The position numbers and the translations under genes were made by a program. 64,000 bases of DNA from Collinsella aerofaciens (lineage in GTDB: Bacteria; Actinomycetota; Coriobacteriia; Coriobacteriales; Coriobacteriaceae), in assembly GCA_030826265.1 (NCBI GenBank), contig JAPJOH010000003.1, forward strand, positions 40,537-104,536. Direction: 5' to 3'. The notes under the pieces were generated by a model, which saw only the letters and a program-made list of their open reading frames with translations, searched no databases and was not told the origin of the DNA. This document shows positions 1 through 7,375 of the stretch, in pieces; position 1 is the first letter of the stretch; the number at the start of each line of letters is the position of its first letter.

Positions 1-94
1 TTCTCCAAAACCCCCCCAACCATCGCCCCCCCCGGCTCGCCAAAAATATTTGGGGGTTAACTCGTCCGGGCAAAACCCTTTTGGGGCTGAATCT

Positions 95-116
95 AGGAAC
101 TATTTCACCGCAACTT
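95..116. repeat. Half-copy of the TTGCGGTGA palindromic repeat (copy A)
   Basis: This is the right arm (AGGAACTATTTCACCGCAACTT) of a palindrome family found in full at 18505, 27072, 39325 and 40265. The matching left arm is absent from bases 1-94. Either it lies before the window or this is a solo arm. No gene is seen in 1-130. Confidence 0.7.
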
Positions 117-130
117 AGGAGGGGATGTGG

Positions 131-341
131 GGTCCCCGGCATGTATATGAAAACGGCTCTGGTCCCAAAAGGAATCAGAGCCATTCGTCTATCTTATGGA
201 GCGGGCGACGGGAAGTCCAAGGGTTTGCTTCGCAAACCCTTGTTTCGCTGCGGGCCGTTGGCCCTTGCGTGCTGCGCTGGAAAATGCTCACGCATTTTCT
301 CAGCTTCGCACCCTGCCGGGTTCGATTCCCATCGCCCGGCA
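131..341. repeat. Palindrome-rich insert between tRNA-Gly-like ends; partial tandem duplication
   Basis: A 16-base stretch at 147-162 recurs exactly 200 bases later at 347-362. The tRNA-Gly 3' end with CCA (398-414) recurs at 197-214. At 315-340 a T-arm plus acceptor-like sequence appears on the opposite (+) strand, so 201-214 and about 321-335 form an inverted repeat. The space between holds three short hairpins (AAGGGTTTGC/GCAAACCCTT, GGGCC/GGCCC, GAAAATGC/GCATTTTC). It is not a foldable tRNA and no coding signal is seen. It is best read as a tRNA-associated repeat or the decayed remnant of a duplicated tRNA-Gly locus. Confidence 0.5.
155..182 (-). terminator. Terminator-like hairpin, duplicate of the tRNA-Gly terminator
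   Basis: GGCTCTG (155-161) pairs with CAGAGCC (176-182), followed on the minus strand by GTTTTCAT. It stands just beyond the tRNA-Gly-like 3' end at 197-214, in the same relation as the real tRNA-Gly and its terminator at 355-376. Confidence 0.45.
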
Positions 342-354
342 CGCTTATGAAAAC

Positions 355-376
355 GGCTCTGGCACCAAATAGAGCC
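355..376 (-). terminator. Terminator of tRNA-Gly
   Basis: GGCTCT/AGAGCC hairpin followed by GTTTTCAT on the minus strand, about 20 bases past the encoded CCA of tRNA-Gly. Confidence 0.5.
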
Positions 377-397
377 AAAGCCGTTAAAACTATCCTA

Positions 398-471
398 TGG
401 AGCGGGCGACGGGAATCGAACCCGCGTCATCAGCTTGGAAGGCTGGGGTTCTACCATTGAACTACGCCCGC
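398..471 (-). tRNA. tRNA-Gly (anticodon TCC)
   Basis: The minus strand folds as a full cloverleaf. The acceptor is GCGGGCG/CGCCCGC, the D-arm is GTTCAATGGTAGAAC, the anticodon loop is CTTCCAA (anticodon TCC), the T-arm is GCGGGTTCGATTCCCGT, and the CCA end is encoded. It decodes GGA/GGG. It lies 6 bases from tRNA-Pro on the same strand, so the two are probably co-transcribed, Pro first. Confidence 0.95.
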
Positions 472-477
472 AAGATA

Positions 478-554
478 TGGTCGGGACGACAGGATTTGAA
501 CCTGCGACATCCTGCTCCCAAAGCAGGCGCGCTACCAAACTGCGCCACGTCCCG
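478..554 (-). tRNA. tRNA-Pro (anticodon TGG)
   Basis: The minus strand gives acceptor CGGGACG/CGTCCCG, anticodon stem CCTGC/GCAGG around TTTGGGA (anticodon TGG), T-loop GGTTCAAATCC and an encoded CCA. Length is 77 bases. It is the first gene of the Pro-Gly tRNA pair. Confidence 0.95.
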
Positions 555-611
555 AAGGTGTTGAGCAGCTAAGGTCTAAACCTTGCGTGTCCCAAAGCGA
601 AGGAAATTATA

Positions 612-624
612 GGGGAGACTCCCC
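612..624 (-). terminator. Short hairpin after the brnQ-like gene
   Basis: GGGGA/TCCCC around GTC, followed on the minus strand by TATAATTTCC. It is short and the U-tract is weak, but its place 20 bases past the stop fits a terminator. Confidence 0.4.
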
Positions 625-645
625 GCCTGTGCAAGCATTGATGCC

Positions 646-2004
646 TTAGCTCCTCGAATGTGCGACAAAACGACTATGGAGCAGACCGATCACAAATGCC
701 ACCACAGCAACCGGTGCCCACGCAGCACCGATATCTGCCAGCGGCAACGCATCGAACGGCAGCCACGCGCCCGCAAAGAACGCATCGCGGACCGAGGTGA
801 TCACGCTCTGCACCGCGACCACACCGCCGACCCAGACCCACACCTGCGGATGAGCGTCGCAAAAGCCGTGCACCAGGCCCATCAGTACCAGCACGATGGC
901 AACGGGATACAAGGCGTTGAGCATGGGCACCGAGAACATAAGAATCACGTCGAGGCCCACGTTGGAGAGCACGCACGAAAACGCCGCGAACACAAAGGCG
1001 AGAATCGCAAAGGGACGGCGCATGGCCTCCTCGGAGGCCTCCGCTCCCCCATCGACCACATACGTCTCGCAGAAGTAACGCGAGCAGCAGCTGATGAGGC
1101 CGATGCACACGTTCATGCAGGCAAGGAAGAAGATGGCGAAGACCACGACCGTGCCAGCAAGCCCAAAATGCATGGAGGCCGAACGAGCGAGGATGGCAGC
1201 GCCGTTGGTGGCATCGGGCATCACGGTGCTGAGCTGCGCGCCGGCAAGCGCCAGGCCGCAGTAGATGATGGCCATGAGCACGCCGGCGATCACACCGGAA
1301 CGCGAAATCTCGAAGGCCACGCGCTTGTCATCGGTAACACCCAGCTCGTGGATGGTCTCGGCGATGATGATGCCGAAGGCGAGCGACGCGAGCAGGTCCA
1401 TGGTCTGGTAGCCGGTCAGAAAGCCCTGCACGGCAGCACCGGCATTGTAGGGAGCCTGCGGCGCGGAAGCGGGACCCAGCGGCGAGATCACGGCAGCACC
1501 CACAACCAGCACGATGAGCGCGATAAGCGCAGGGCCCGTAATACGACCAAGTACGCGCGTGATGACACCCGGGCGCAGCGTGAGCGCAAACGCGACCACG
1601 AAGAACCCGATGGCAAAGACCAGGCGAGCCGTGCCGAGCGAAACGCCCTCGGGCAGCAGCGGCACCAGCATCTCGAAGGCCGTGGAGCTCGTGCGCGGAA
1701 TGGCCAGGCACGGGCCGATGGCCAGATACACCGCCGCGACAAAGAACTCACCAAACTTGGGGTGCACGCGGCCGGCAAGCTCGCGCGCCGTTCCGGCAAG
1801 CGCGACGGCAATAAATCCCATGACGGGCAGGCCGATGGCGGCAATCAGAAAGCCGAGCATGGCGACCGGCGTGGCAGAGCCTGCCTGCAGCGCCAGCAGC
1901 GGCGGAATAATAAGGTTGCCGGCGCCAAAGAGCATCGAGAACAGGGCGATGCCGACGGTGACGACATGGTCGGAGCGCAAACCGCGCGGAGCGGATGAGG
2001 CCAT
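646..2004 (-). CDS. brnQ: Branched-chain amino acid transporter, BrnQ/LIVCS family
   Basis: A 452-residue integral membrane protein with about 12 hydrophobic segments. It opens with VTVGIALFSMLFGAGNLIIPP and has AIPRTSSTAFE near residue 120, both hallmarks of the LIVCS (BrnQ) family of Na+/H+-driven leucine/isoleucine/valine symporters. The ATG at 2004 follows GGTGG and matches the usual N-terminus; a longer open frame upstream has no transporter-like sequence. A strong terminator separates it from the selenium-gene run upstream, so it probably has its own promoter. Family is clear; substrate specificity is inferred. Confidence 0.9.
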   Translation of the reverse strand: MASSAPRGLRSDHVVTVGIALFSMLFGAGNLIIPPLLALQAGSATPVAMLGFLIAAIGLPVMGFIAVALAGTARELAGRVHPKFGEFFVAAVYLAIGPCLAIPRTSSTAFEMLVPLLPEGVSLGTARLVFAIGFFVVAFALTLRPGVITRVLGRITGPALIALIVLVVGAAVISPLGPASAPQAPYNAGAAVQGFLTGYQTMDLLASLAFGIIIAETIHELGVTDDKRVAFEISRSGVIAGVLMAIIYCGLALAGAQLSTVMPDATNGAAILARSASMHFGLAGTVVVFAIFFLACMNVCIGLISCCSRYFCETYVVDGGAEASEEAMRRPFAILAFVFAAFSCVLSNVGLDVILMFSVPMLNALYPVAIVLVLMGLVHGFCDAHPQVWVWVGGVVAVQSVITSVRDAFFAGAWLPFDALPLADIGAAWAPVAVVAFVIGLLHSRFVAHSRS

Positions 2005-2032
2005 AGGACCACCTTTCGGGTCGAAACAAAAA

Positions 2033-2058
2033 CGGGACGGGCAAAAACACCCGTCCCG
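2033..2058 (-). terminator. Rho-independent terminator after the lyase gene
   Basis: Perfect 9-bp stem CGGGACGGG/CCCGTCCCG followed on the minus strand by TTTTTGTTT. It ends the selenium-related run before brnQ. Confidence 0.85.
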
Positions 2059-2081
2059 CAAGTATAAACGGTCTAGCAGCT

Positions 2082-3221
2082 TTAGCAGGCTAAATCGCAC
2101 AGAGCATCGATAGCCGTGTCGACTTCTTCGGTAGTGTTGAAATACCCAAACGAGAAGCGGACGACACCCTGGCGCTCGGTACCTAGCGCGCGGTGCATGA
2201 GCGGAGCGCAATGGGCGCCGGGGCGCGTCGCAATCCCCCACCCTTGCATGAGCGCGTCCGAGATCTCGGCAGAGTCGATATCGCCTACGTTGAGTGAAAC
2301 GATCGCCGAGTGCACGGGCTGGTCAAACGCACCGTAGAGCGCAATGCTGGGGATTTCGCGCACGCCAGCGAGAAAGCGATCGGCCAGGGCGCGTTCGTGA
2401 GTCGCAATCGCTTCAACTCCACCCTGAGCCTCAATAAAATCAAGGCCGGCAGAAAGGCCCGCGATGCCGTGACCGTTGAGCGTGCCCGCCTCAAGGCGTG
2501 TGGGCCACTCGAGCGGCTGCAGCGCATCGAAGCTGTGCACGCCCGTGCCGCCCATGGCCCACGGAGCCACGTCAATGCCCTCCGCCACGGCCAGGCCGCC
2601 GGTCCCCTGCGGACCCATGAGCCCCTTGTGGCCGGTAAAGCACACGACGTCGAGCCCCATAGCATCCATGTCAATCTTCGCCGTACCGGCAGACTGCGAG
2701 ACATCGACGATCACCAGCGCGCCGGCAGCATGGGCCATGGCCGCCACGCGCGCAATGTCGACCGCGTCGCCGGTCACATTGGAGGCGTGCGTCACCACCA
2801 CAGCACGCGTACCGGGCGTGACCAGCCGCTCGAGCTCGTCGTAGTCAAGCACACCGTTGGTATCACAGCCCGCATGTTCAACGGTCAGGTCCCGCTCCGC
2901 CGCCAGGCGGTTAAGCGGACGCAGCACGGAGTTGTGCTCGAGCACCGTCGTGACCACGCGGTCGCCGGGGCGCACCACGCCATTGATGGCGGTGTTGAGC
3001 GCCGCCGTGGAGTTGGGCGTAAAGCACACATGGTCCGCCCTCGGGCAACCCAAAAGGCGCGCGAGCTTGGCACGGCAAGCGTGAATCGTACGAGCGGCAT
3101 CGAGGGCACCCGACGTGGCGCCGCGGCCGGCATTGCCGAGCGAGCACATCGCCTGCGTCACGGCATCGATGACCGTCTGCGGCTTGTGCATGGTCGTCGC
3201 CGCGTTATCCAGATAGATCAT
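2082..3221 (-). CDS. Cysteine desulfurase / selenocysteine lyase-like aminotransferase class V
   Basis: A 379-residue PLP enzyme. The N-terminus MIYLDNAATT and the lysine of FTGHKG (K199, Schiff base) are typical of class V desulfurases, and C338 in RPGAHCAP sits where the persulfide/perselenide cysteine of the NifS/Csd group lies. It belongs to the compact subgroup often found beside DUF3343 and yedF. It starts inside the DUF3343 stop (ATGA overlap at 3218-3221), so the two are translationally coupled. With selD and yedF in the same run, mobilising selenium or sulfur from (seleno)cysteine is the likely job. Which chalcogen is preferred cannot be read from sequence. Confidence 0.88.
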   Translation of the reverse strand: MIYLDNAATTMHKPQTVIDAVTQAMCSLGNAGRGATSGALDAARTIHACRAKLARLLGCPRADHVCFTPNSTAALNTAINGVVRPGDRVVTTVLEHNSVLRPLNRLAAERDLTVEHAGCDTNGVLDYDELERLVTPGTRAVVVTHASNVTGDAVDIARVAAMAHAAGALVIVDVSQSAGTAKIDMDAMGLDVVCFTGHKGLMGPQGTGGLAVAEGIDVAPWAMGGTGVHSFDALQPLEWPTRLEAGTLNGHGIAGLSAGLDFIEAQGGVEAIATHERALADRFLAGVREIPSIALYGAFDQPVHSAIVSLNVGDIDSAEISDALMQGWGIATRPGAHCAPLMHRALGTERQGVVRFSFGYFNTTEEVDTAIDALCDLAC

Positions 3222-3469
3222 CGCACGACCTCCCACATATCGATCACGGTATAGCCCTCGGTGGGAACACCTGCCGCGGCGAGTTCGCCGCGCAGCAGCT
3301 CCTCATCGGCAGGCAACGCCTTCCACGCCAGACCGCAGCCGGCAGCAACCTCCCCGGGCACGGGAATCGTTCGCCCGGGAAGGCCGCGCTCGATGCACAG
3401 GGACTCGCAACCCATGGCGGCCGCCGTGGTGGGAAACGTGATGACAAGCGCCGGGCGCTTCTCCCTCAT
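3218..3469 (-). CDS. DUF3343 putative Se/S-carrier-like protein
   Basis: An 83-residue protein with the DUF3343 pattern: a hydrophobic ALVITFPTTAAAM start, PVPGEVAAGCGLAWK in the middle (single conserved Cys) and a short C-terminus. The ATG at 3469 has GGAG 7 bases upstream and is preferred over an in-frame TTG at 3484. It lies 19 bases after yedF and overlaps the lyase start by four bases. DUF3343 proteins are usually found with selenium genes and are thought to relay selenium or sulfur as a persulfide. That role is inferred from context. Confidence 0.8.
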   Translation of the reverse strand: MREKRPALVITFPTTAAAMGCESLCIERGLPGRTIPVPGEVAAGCGLAWKALPADEELLRGELAAAGVPTEGYTVIDMWEVVR

Positions 3470-3488
3470 GGCAACTCCAACCAATACG

Positions 3489-4115
3489 CTACGGGCGCAC
3501 GACGCGCACGGCCTGCTCCATCTTCTCCACGATCACGTACATGTTGGTGACCTCGCCCACCGCAAGCTGGTCTTTAATGCCATAATGGTCCAGGCAGGTA
3601 CCGCAGGTGAGAATCTCGACGCCCTGCTCGGCCAGGCCCTTCAGGTCATCGAGCACCGGAGAGCCCTCTACGGTGAGCTTGGCGCCGCCGTTGTAGAACA
3701 GCATGGTCGCGGGCAGTTCCTCCTGCTGCGTCACGGCAAAGATAAACGCCTTCATGAGCTTGTGGCCCAGCTCGTCGTCGCCACGGCCCATGCAATCGGT
3801 GTAGACGGAAATGACGAGTTTGCCCTTGCCGGCGCTGGCGTCGCAGAAGGCAGCGCCATCCTGCTCAGGATCGGCCACGGCAACGGCGCCAGAGGTCGCC
3901 ACGGTCACGTGCCACTCGGCGTCAGAAACCTTCTCGACCGAGGCCGTGCAGCCCTTCTCCTGCGCCATCTTGGAGATGTTCTTGACGGCAGTCTCGTTAT
4001 CGACCGAGGTCACCACGGCGCCCTCGCCATCGAGCTGCTTCAGGGCTTTGAGCGTCTTGACGACGGGCAGCGGGCAGGCATCGCCCATGGCATTGACTTC
4101 AATTTTGGTAGACAT
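3489..4115 (-). CDS. yedF: Selenium metabolism protein YedF (TusA-DsrE fusion)
   Basis: A 208-residue two-domain protein. Residues 1-75 are TusA-like with the CPLP motif (C14) used for persulfide transfer. Residues 95-208 are DsrE-like with YTDCMGRGDDELG and CGTCLDHYG. This domain order matches the YedF family linked with SelD. It sits 60 bases after selD, with a palindrome (ACCGTTCT/AGAACGGT, 4135-4152) in the gap, and 19 bases before DUF3343. A role in handing selenium to SelD is inferred from the family and neighbours. Confidence 0.88.
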   Translation of the reverse strand: MSTKIEVNAMGDACPLPVVKTLKALKQLDGEGAVVTSVDNETAVKNISKMAQEKGCTASVEKVSDAEWHVTVATSGAVAVADPEQDGAAFCDASAGKGKLVISVYTDCMGRGDDELGHKLMKAFIFAVTQQEELPATMLFYNGGAKLTVEGSPVLDDLKGLAEQGVEILTCGTCLDHYGIKDQLAVGEVTNMYVIVEKMEQAVRVVRP

Positions 4116-4175
4116 AGTTTTTCCTTTCGAAAGAACCGTTCTAGAGAACGGTAAACAGTTACATAAACGTGCGGG

Positions 4176-5225
4176 CTAGCGAACAACGCGGACGGCAGGA
4201 CCGCCCGGCTCCGCCTCGCACACGCGCCCGACAACGGCCGCGATGCGCCCCTCGGCATGCAGACGGCGCGCAAGCTCATCCACATCGGCAGCAGGTGCCG
4301 CGATGAGCAGGCCACCAGACGTCTGCGGATCGTACAGCGCATCCAACATGCCCGGCTCCAGGTCTTCGTCGGCAACCACGCGCGGGCCAAAGAAGTCCTG
4401 GTTGCGGTAGGAGCCCGCGGGGATAATGCCCAGACGCGCCATGTCGAGCACCTGGTCAAAGAGCGGCACCGCCCCCGACGCAAGCTCAACCTGCACGCCC
4501 GAGCCCTCGGCCATCTCGCACGCATGCCCGATCAGACCAAAGCCCGTAATGTCAGTACAGCCGTGAAGCTCGAGTCCCTCGGCCAGACGAATCGGGGCCT
4601 CGTTGAGGGTACGCATCGAGTCAAACACGGCTGCGGCCTCGTCCTGCTCGATGAGCTCGCCCTTAATGGCCGTGGTGATGATGCCCGAGCCAACCGCCTT
4701 GGTCAGCAGCAACGCATCGCCCACGCGCGCGCCGCTGTTGGCGAGCATACGGTCAAGCGCGACAAACCCGCTCACGGACAGGCCGTACTTGGGCTCGTCG
4801 TCGTTGATGGTGTGGCCGCCCGCGATGGAGCAGCCGGCCTCGACGCACTTGTCGGCGCCGCCCGCCAGAATTTCGCCGGCGACCTCAACGCCCAAGCAAC
4901 TGGGAATGCACAGCAGGTTCATGGCATGGCTCGGCCGCCCGCCCATGGCGTAGATGTCCGACAGTGAGTTTGCCGCGGCAATCTGGCCAAACAGAAACGG
5001 GTCGTCGACCATAGGTGGGAAGAAGTCGATGGACTGCACGAGCCCCAGGTTCTCCCCTACGCGGAAGACGCTCGCATCGTCGGAGGTATCGAACCCCACG
5101 AGCAGATTGTCGTTATGCACATTGGGCAAGTCGCCCAGGACCTGGGCGAGGGCTCCGGGAGCCAGCTTAGCGGCTCAACCGCTCGCGGCAGTCATAGACG
5201 TGAGCTTAATCTGATCGTCAGCCAT
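4176..5225 (-). CDS. selD: Selenide, water dikinase SelD; selenoprotein with UGA-encoded Sec17
   Basis: Makes selenophosphate from selenide and ATP. The true gene is 349 residues with an in-frame TGA (5175-5177) at codon 17. The N-terminus reads MADDQIKLTSMTAASG-Sec-AAKLAPGALAQVL, so Sec17 and Lys20 fall exactly where Cys17 and Lys20 lie in E. coli SelD. Downstream are the family's DDA (DTSDDASV), GGHTINDDEPKYG and DITGFGLIGHA segments. The ATG at 5225 follows GGAAGGGGG and overlaps the end of the glycosyltransferase gene by 8 bases, confirming the start. Calling only the open frame after the TGA would lose the active site. selA, selB and selC are not in the window but must exist for this reading. 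Confidence 0.95.
5131..5177 (-). promoter_or_regulatory. Candidate bacterial SECIS of selD
   Basis: Just after the UGA (5175-5177) the mRNA can form GGCTC/GAGCC (5151-5163) and then a perfect 8-bp stem TCGCCCAG/CTGGGCGA with loop GUC (5131-5149). Bacterial SECIS hairpins lie within about 40 bases 3' of UGA and carry G and U in the apical loop. The second hairpin fits, at 34 bases. The UGA context supports recoding; the exact fold is inferred. Confidence 0.65.
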
Positions 5226-6435
5226 ACGAACCCCCTTCCAACAAATCAACGACTTTTAGTATACGCCCCAGGCACGCTTCCCAAGAGACCGCCGACGGCT
5301 CGAACGTCGAAGGCGGCGCCGCAAGCGCCTGCGCGATAGCATCTGCCAGTGCGCGCTCAAACAACGGAAGGTCGGCCGCCTCGGGCGTGTCGACATCCGT
5401 CATACGCGGCGGCGCCACCCACGTCTCGGGAGCACCGGGAAGCATCGCCTCCATCCAGGGACGAACGCCGGGCAAATCGGTCGCCACAACTTTGCAGCCG
5501 CACGCGAGGGCCTCGATCGTCACGAGCGGCAGACCCTCGTAAAACGAAGGCAGCACAAAGACGTCGGAACTGCGGTAGGCACGCACGAGCCCATCGCTAT
5601 CCAGGCGGCCCGCCAGCGTCACCGGCACATCCGAGGCCGCGGCCAAGCGCTCGATACGCGCGTACTCGGCATCGTCCCCGCGGCCGCCCACAAGTACCAA
5701 GCCAGATGGGCGGACGTCATCGTCAATCGGCAATGACATGGCTCGAACCAGCGACTCGACGCCCTTTTTAAAGCAAATCTTGCCCACGTACACAAGCGAT
5801 CCCGGCCGCCTCGCCACGCTTGCGTCGCAGCAGAAGACGCGATGGTCGTAGCCCGTCCCAATCACGTGGATGCGATCGGCATCGACGCCGCACACCAGGC
5901 CAATCTGCTCAGCCTGCTCAGCATGGAGCGCAAAGACGGCATCGAGCCGACGAACCGCACTTACGATGCGATCGCGCTCGAGCGCATGCGAACGCAGCTG
6001 GCGCAGATCGGTCGAATGGCACACGGCAACAACCGGCACGCCCCGGACGCACTCGCGCGCCAATGCGGTCACCAGATACAGGTGATGGCAGAGCACCAGA
6101 TCGGGCCGAAACTCAGCCACCGCACGATCGATTGCAGCAGCAAATGCCCGCTCAAATGCCTTGAGCATCGAAGGCGTCAGGTCACGATAGCGTGTGGAGG
6201 GATAGGGCATGACATCGGACATACCGCAGATGGGGAACGGCAGCTCGGGCGACTCGAACGGTACGGCAAACACGGCAGCACGCCGGTCCAGCTCGCCTTG
6301 GGTATCACCCGGTGCCGCGCCGCAAAGCACGGCGGCGCGATGACCCGTCTCGATCTGTTCGCGCACGAGCGCGGCAAGGTAGGTGCCGCTACCGGTGCTA
6401 TCTGGTTTTTGTGCCGAGATATTAAGGATGCGCAT
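5218..6435 (-). CDS. Glycosyltransferase family 4 protein, translationally coupled to selD
   Basis: A 405-residue GT-B fold glycosyltransferase. The N-terminal acceptor domain begins MRILNISAQKPDSTGSGTY. The C-terminal nucleotide-sugar domain has GSLVYVGKICFKKGVESLVRA and the E-x7-E region in PSFYEGLPLVTIEALACG. The start at 6435 is 14 bases after the activase stop. Its last codons contain the selD ribosome site and its stop overlaps the selD start, so translation is coupled. The substrate is unknown. Coupling to selenophosphate synthesis recalls the SenB (selenosugar synthase)/SelD-like pairing of selenoneine clusters, but no SenA-like gene is here. An unrelated cell-surface role cannot be excluded. 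Confidence 0.85.
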   Translation of the reverse strand: MRILNISAQKPDSTGSGTYLAALVREQIETGHRAAVLCGAAPGDTQGELDRRAAVFAVPFESPELPFPICGMSDVMPYPSTRYRDLTPSMLKAFERAFAAAIDRAVAEFRPDLVLCHHLYLVTALARECVRGVPVVAVCHSTDLRQLRSHALERDRIVSAVRRLDAVFALHAEQAEQIGLVCGVDADRIHVIGTGYDHRVFCCDASVARRPGSLVYVGKICFKKGVESLVRAMSLPIDDDVRPSGLVLVGGRGDDAEYARIERLAAASDVPVTLAGRLDSDGLVRAYRSSDVFVLPSFYEGLPLVTIEALACGCKVVATDLPGVRPWMEAMLPGAPETWVAPPRMTDVDTPEAADLPLFERALADAIAQALAAPPSTFEPSAVSWEACLGRILKVVDLLEGGSYG

Positions 6436-6449
6436 GTCGCGGTACACCC

Positions 6450-7214
6450 CTAGGCCAAGGCGGCGGCGCGGACAGCCGCGCCGATCGCTCCGGCAAAGCG
6501 AGCCTGGGGCGAGGTGGTCACCGGCGACCCCAGTAGCTCGCCCAACCGCTCCACTACGAAGGCGTTCTCGCACAGGCCACCGGTCAGGTAGTACGGGGCG
6601 CCCGCGGCCTGCCCGGCCATGGTCGCCACACGCGAGACCACGCTGTCGATCACGCTACGCGCAATGTTCTCGCGCGGCTCACCGCGACCGATCAGGCTTA
6701 TGACCTCGCTTTCGGCAAACACCGTGCACATGCTGGAAATCTTGGTGGGCTCGCCGGAACGCGCCAGGTCGGCCATCTGCTGCTGGGAAATGCCCAGACG
6801 GTCGGCCATGATCTCCAAAAAGCGCCCCGTGCCGGCAGCGCACTTGTCGTTCATGGCGAACTTGGCCACGCGACCACCTTTAAGCTGGATGACCTTGGTG
6901 TCCTGACCACCAACATCGATTACGGTACCGTGGTCGCCAAACAGACGCACGGCACCGGTACCGTGGCAGGTGATCTCGGTCACGACCTTATGCGCATAGG
7001 GCACGGCGACACGGCCGTAGCCGGTCGCGATCACACGCACGTCGTCGGCAGCCACGTCATAGCCAGCCGCGGCAAGCTCGCCGCGCAGACGCTCGGAAGC
7101 ATCGACCGAGGAGAACCCGGTTGGCTGTACGCACGTCCACGCCACCGAACCCTCCCCGTCGACCACAGCGGCCTTAGCCGCCGTAGACCCGATATCGATC
7201 CCGATCCCTATCAT
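6450..7214 (-). CDS. 2-hydroxyacyl-CoA dehydratase activase / double-cubane protein reductase (ASKHA ATPase)
   Basis: A 254-residue protein of the HgdC/BadF/BcrA family. ATP-binding motifs are GIGIDIGSTAAK (residues 3-14) and VIDVGGQDTK (98-107). C125 (NDKCAAGTG) and C163 (SSMCTVFAESE) are the ligands of the [4Fe-4S] cluster shared by the dimer. It drives ATP-dependent one-electron transfer to a partner with an iron-sulfur cluster; the obvious partners are the two proteins encoded just upstream. GGGAG lies 5 bases before the ATG. A 156-base gap holding a structured palindrome separates it from the nearer partner gene. Confidence 0.92.
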   Translation of the reverse strand: MIGIGIDIGSTAAKAAVVDGEGSVAWTCVQPTGFSSVDASERLRGELAAAGYDVAADDVRVIATGYGRVAVPYAHKVVTEITCHGTGAVRLFGDHGTVIDVGGQDTKVIQLKGGRVAKFAMNDKCAAGTGRFLEIMADRLGISQQQMADLARSGEPTKISSMCTVFAESEVISLIGRGEPRENIARSVIDSVVSRVATMAGQAAGAPYYLTGGLCENAFVVERLGELLGSPVTTSPQARFAGAIGAAVRAAALA

Positions 7215-7266
7215 GGCTCTCTCCCAATCTAAACATCAAAGGTAACGGCGCGTTCAGGCGCCTTAG

Positions 7267-7375
7267 CTCTAGGTTTCTCAGGTGCCGGAGATTGCCCCGA
7301 AAGAGGAGCGCAGCGTACTTTGGGTACGCAAGCGACGGTTTGAGGGGCAAAATCCGGTGCCTGAGAAACCTAGAG
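7267..7375. repeat. Structured palindromic element, copy 1 (conserved internal loop)
   Basis: Outer arms CTCTAGGTTTCTCAGGTGCCGG and a near-perfect complement enclose GCCCC/GGGGC, then the conserved loop strands GAAAGAGGAG and CGACGGTTTGA around a small GCGTAC/GTACGC hairpin. The right arm overlaps the stop codon of the dehydratase-like gene (7370-7372). Copies 2 (8571-8672) and 3 (24013-24111) keep the loop strands while their stems differ but still pair. No U-tract, so not an ordinary terminator; probably an RNA (or DNA cruciform) element acting in the 3' region. Confidence 0.7.

Noticed and set aside
658..1998. 446-codon plus-strand open frame antisense to brnQ
   Set aside because: His/Arg/Asp-rich translation without domains; mirror of a GC-rich membrane-protein gene on the other strand.
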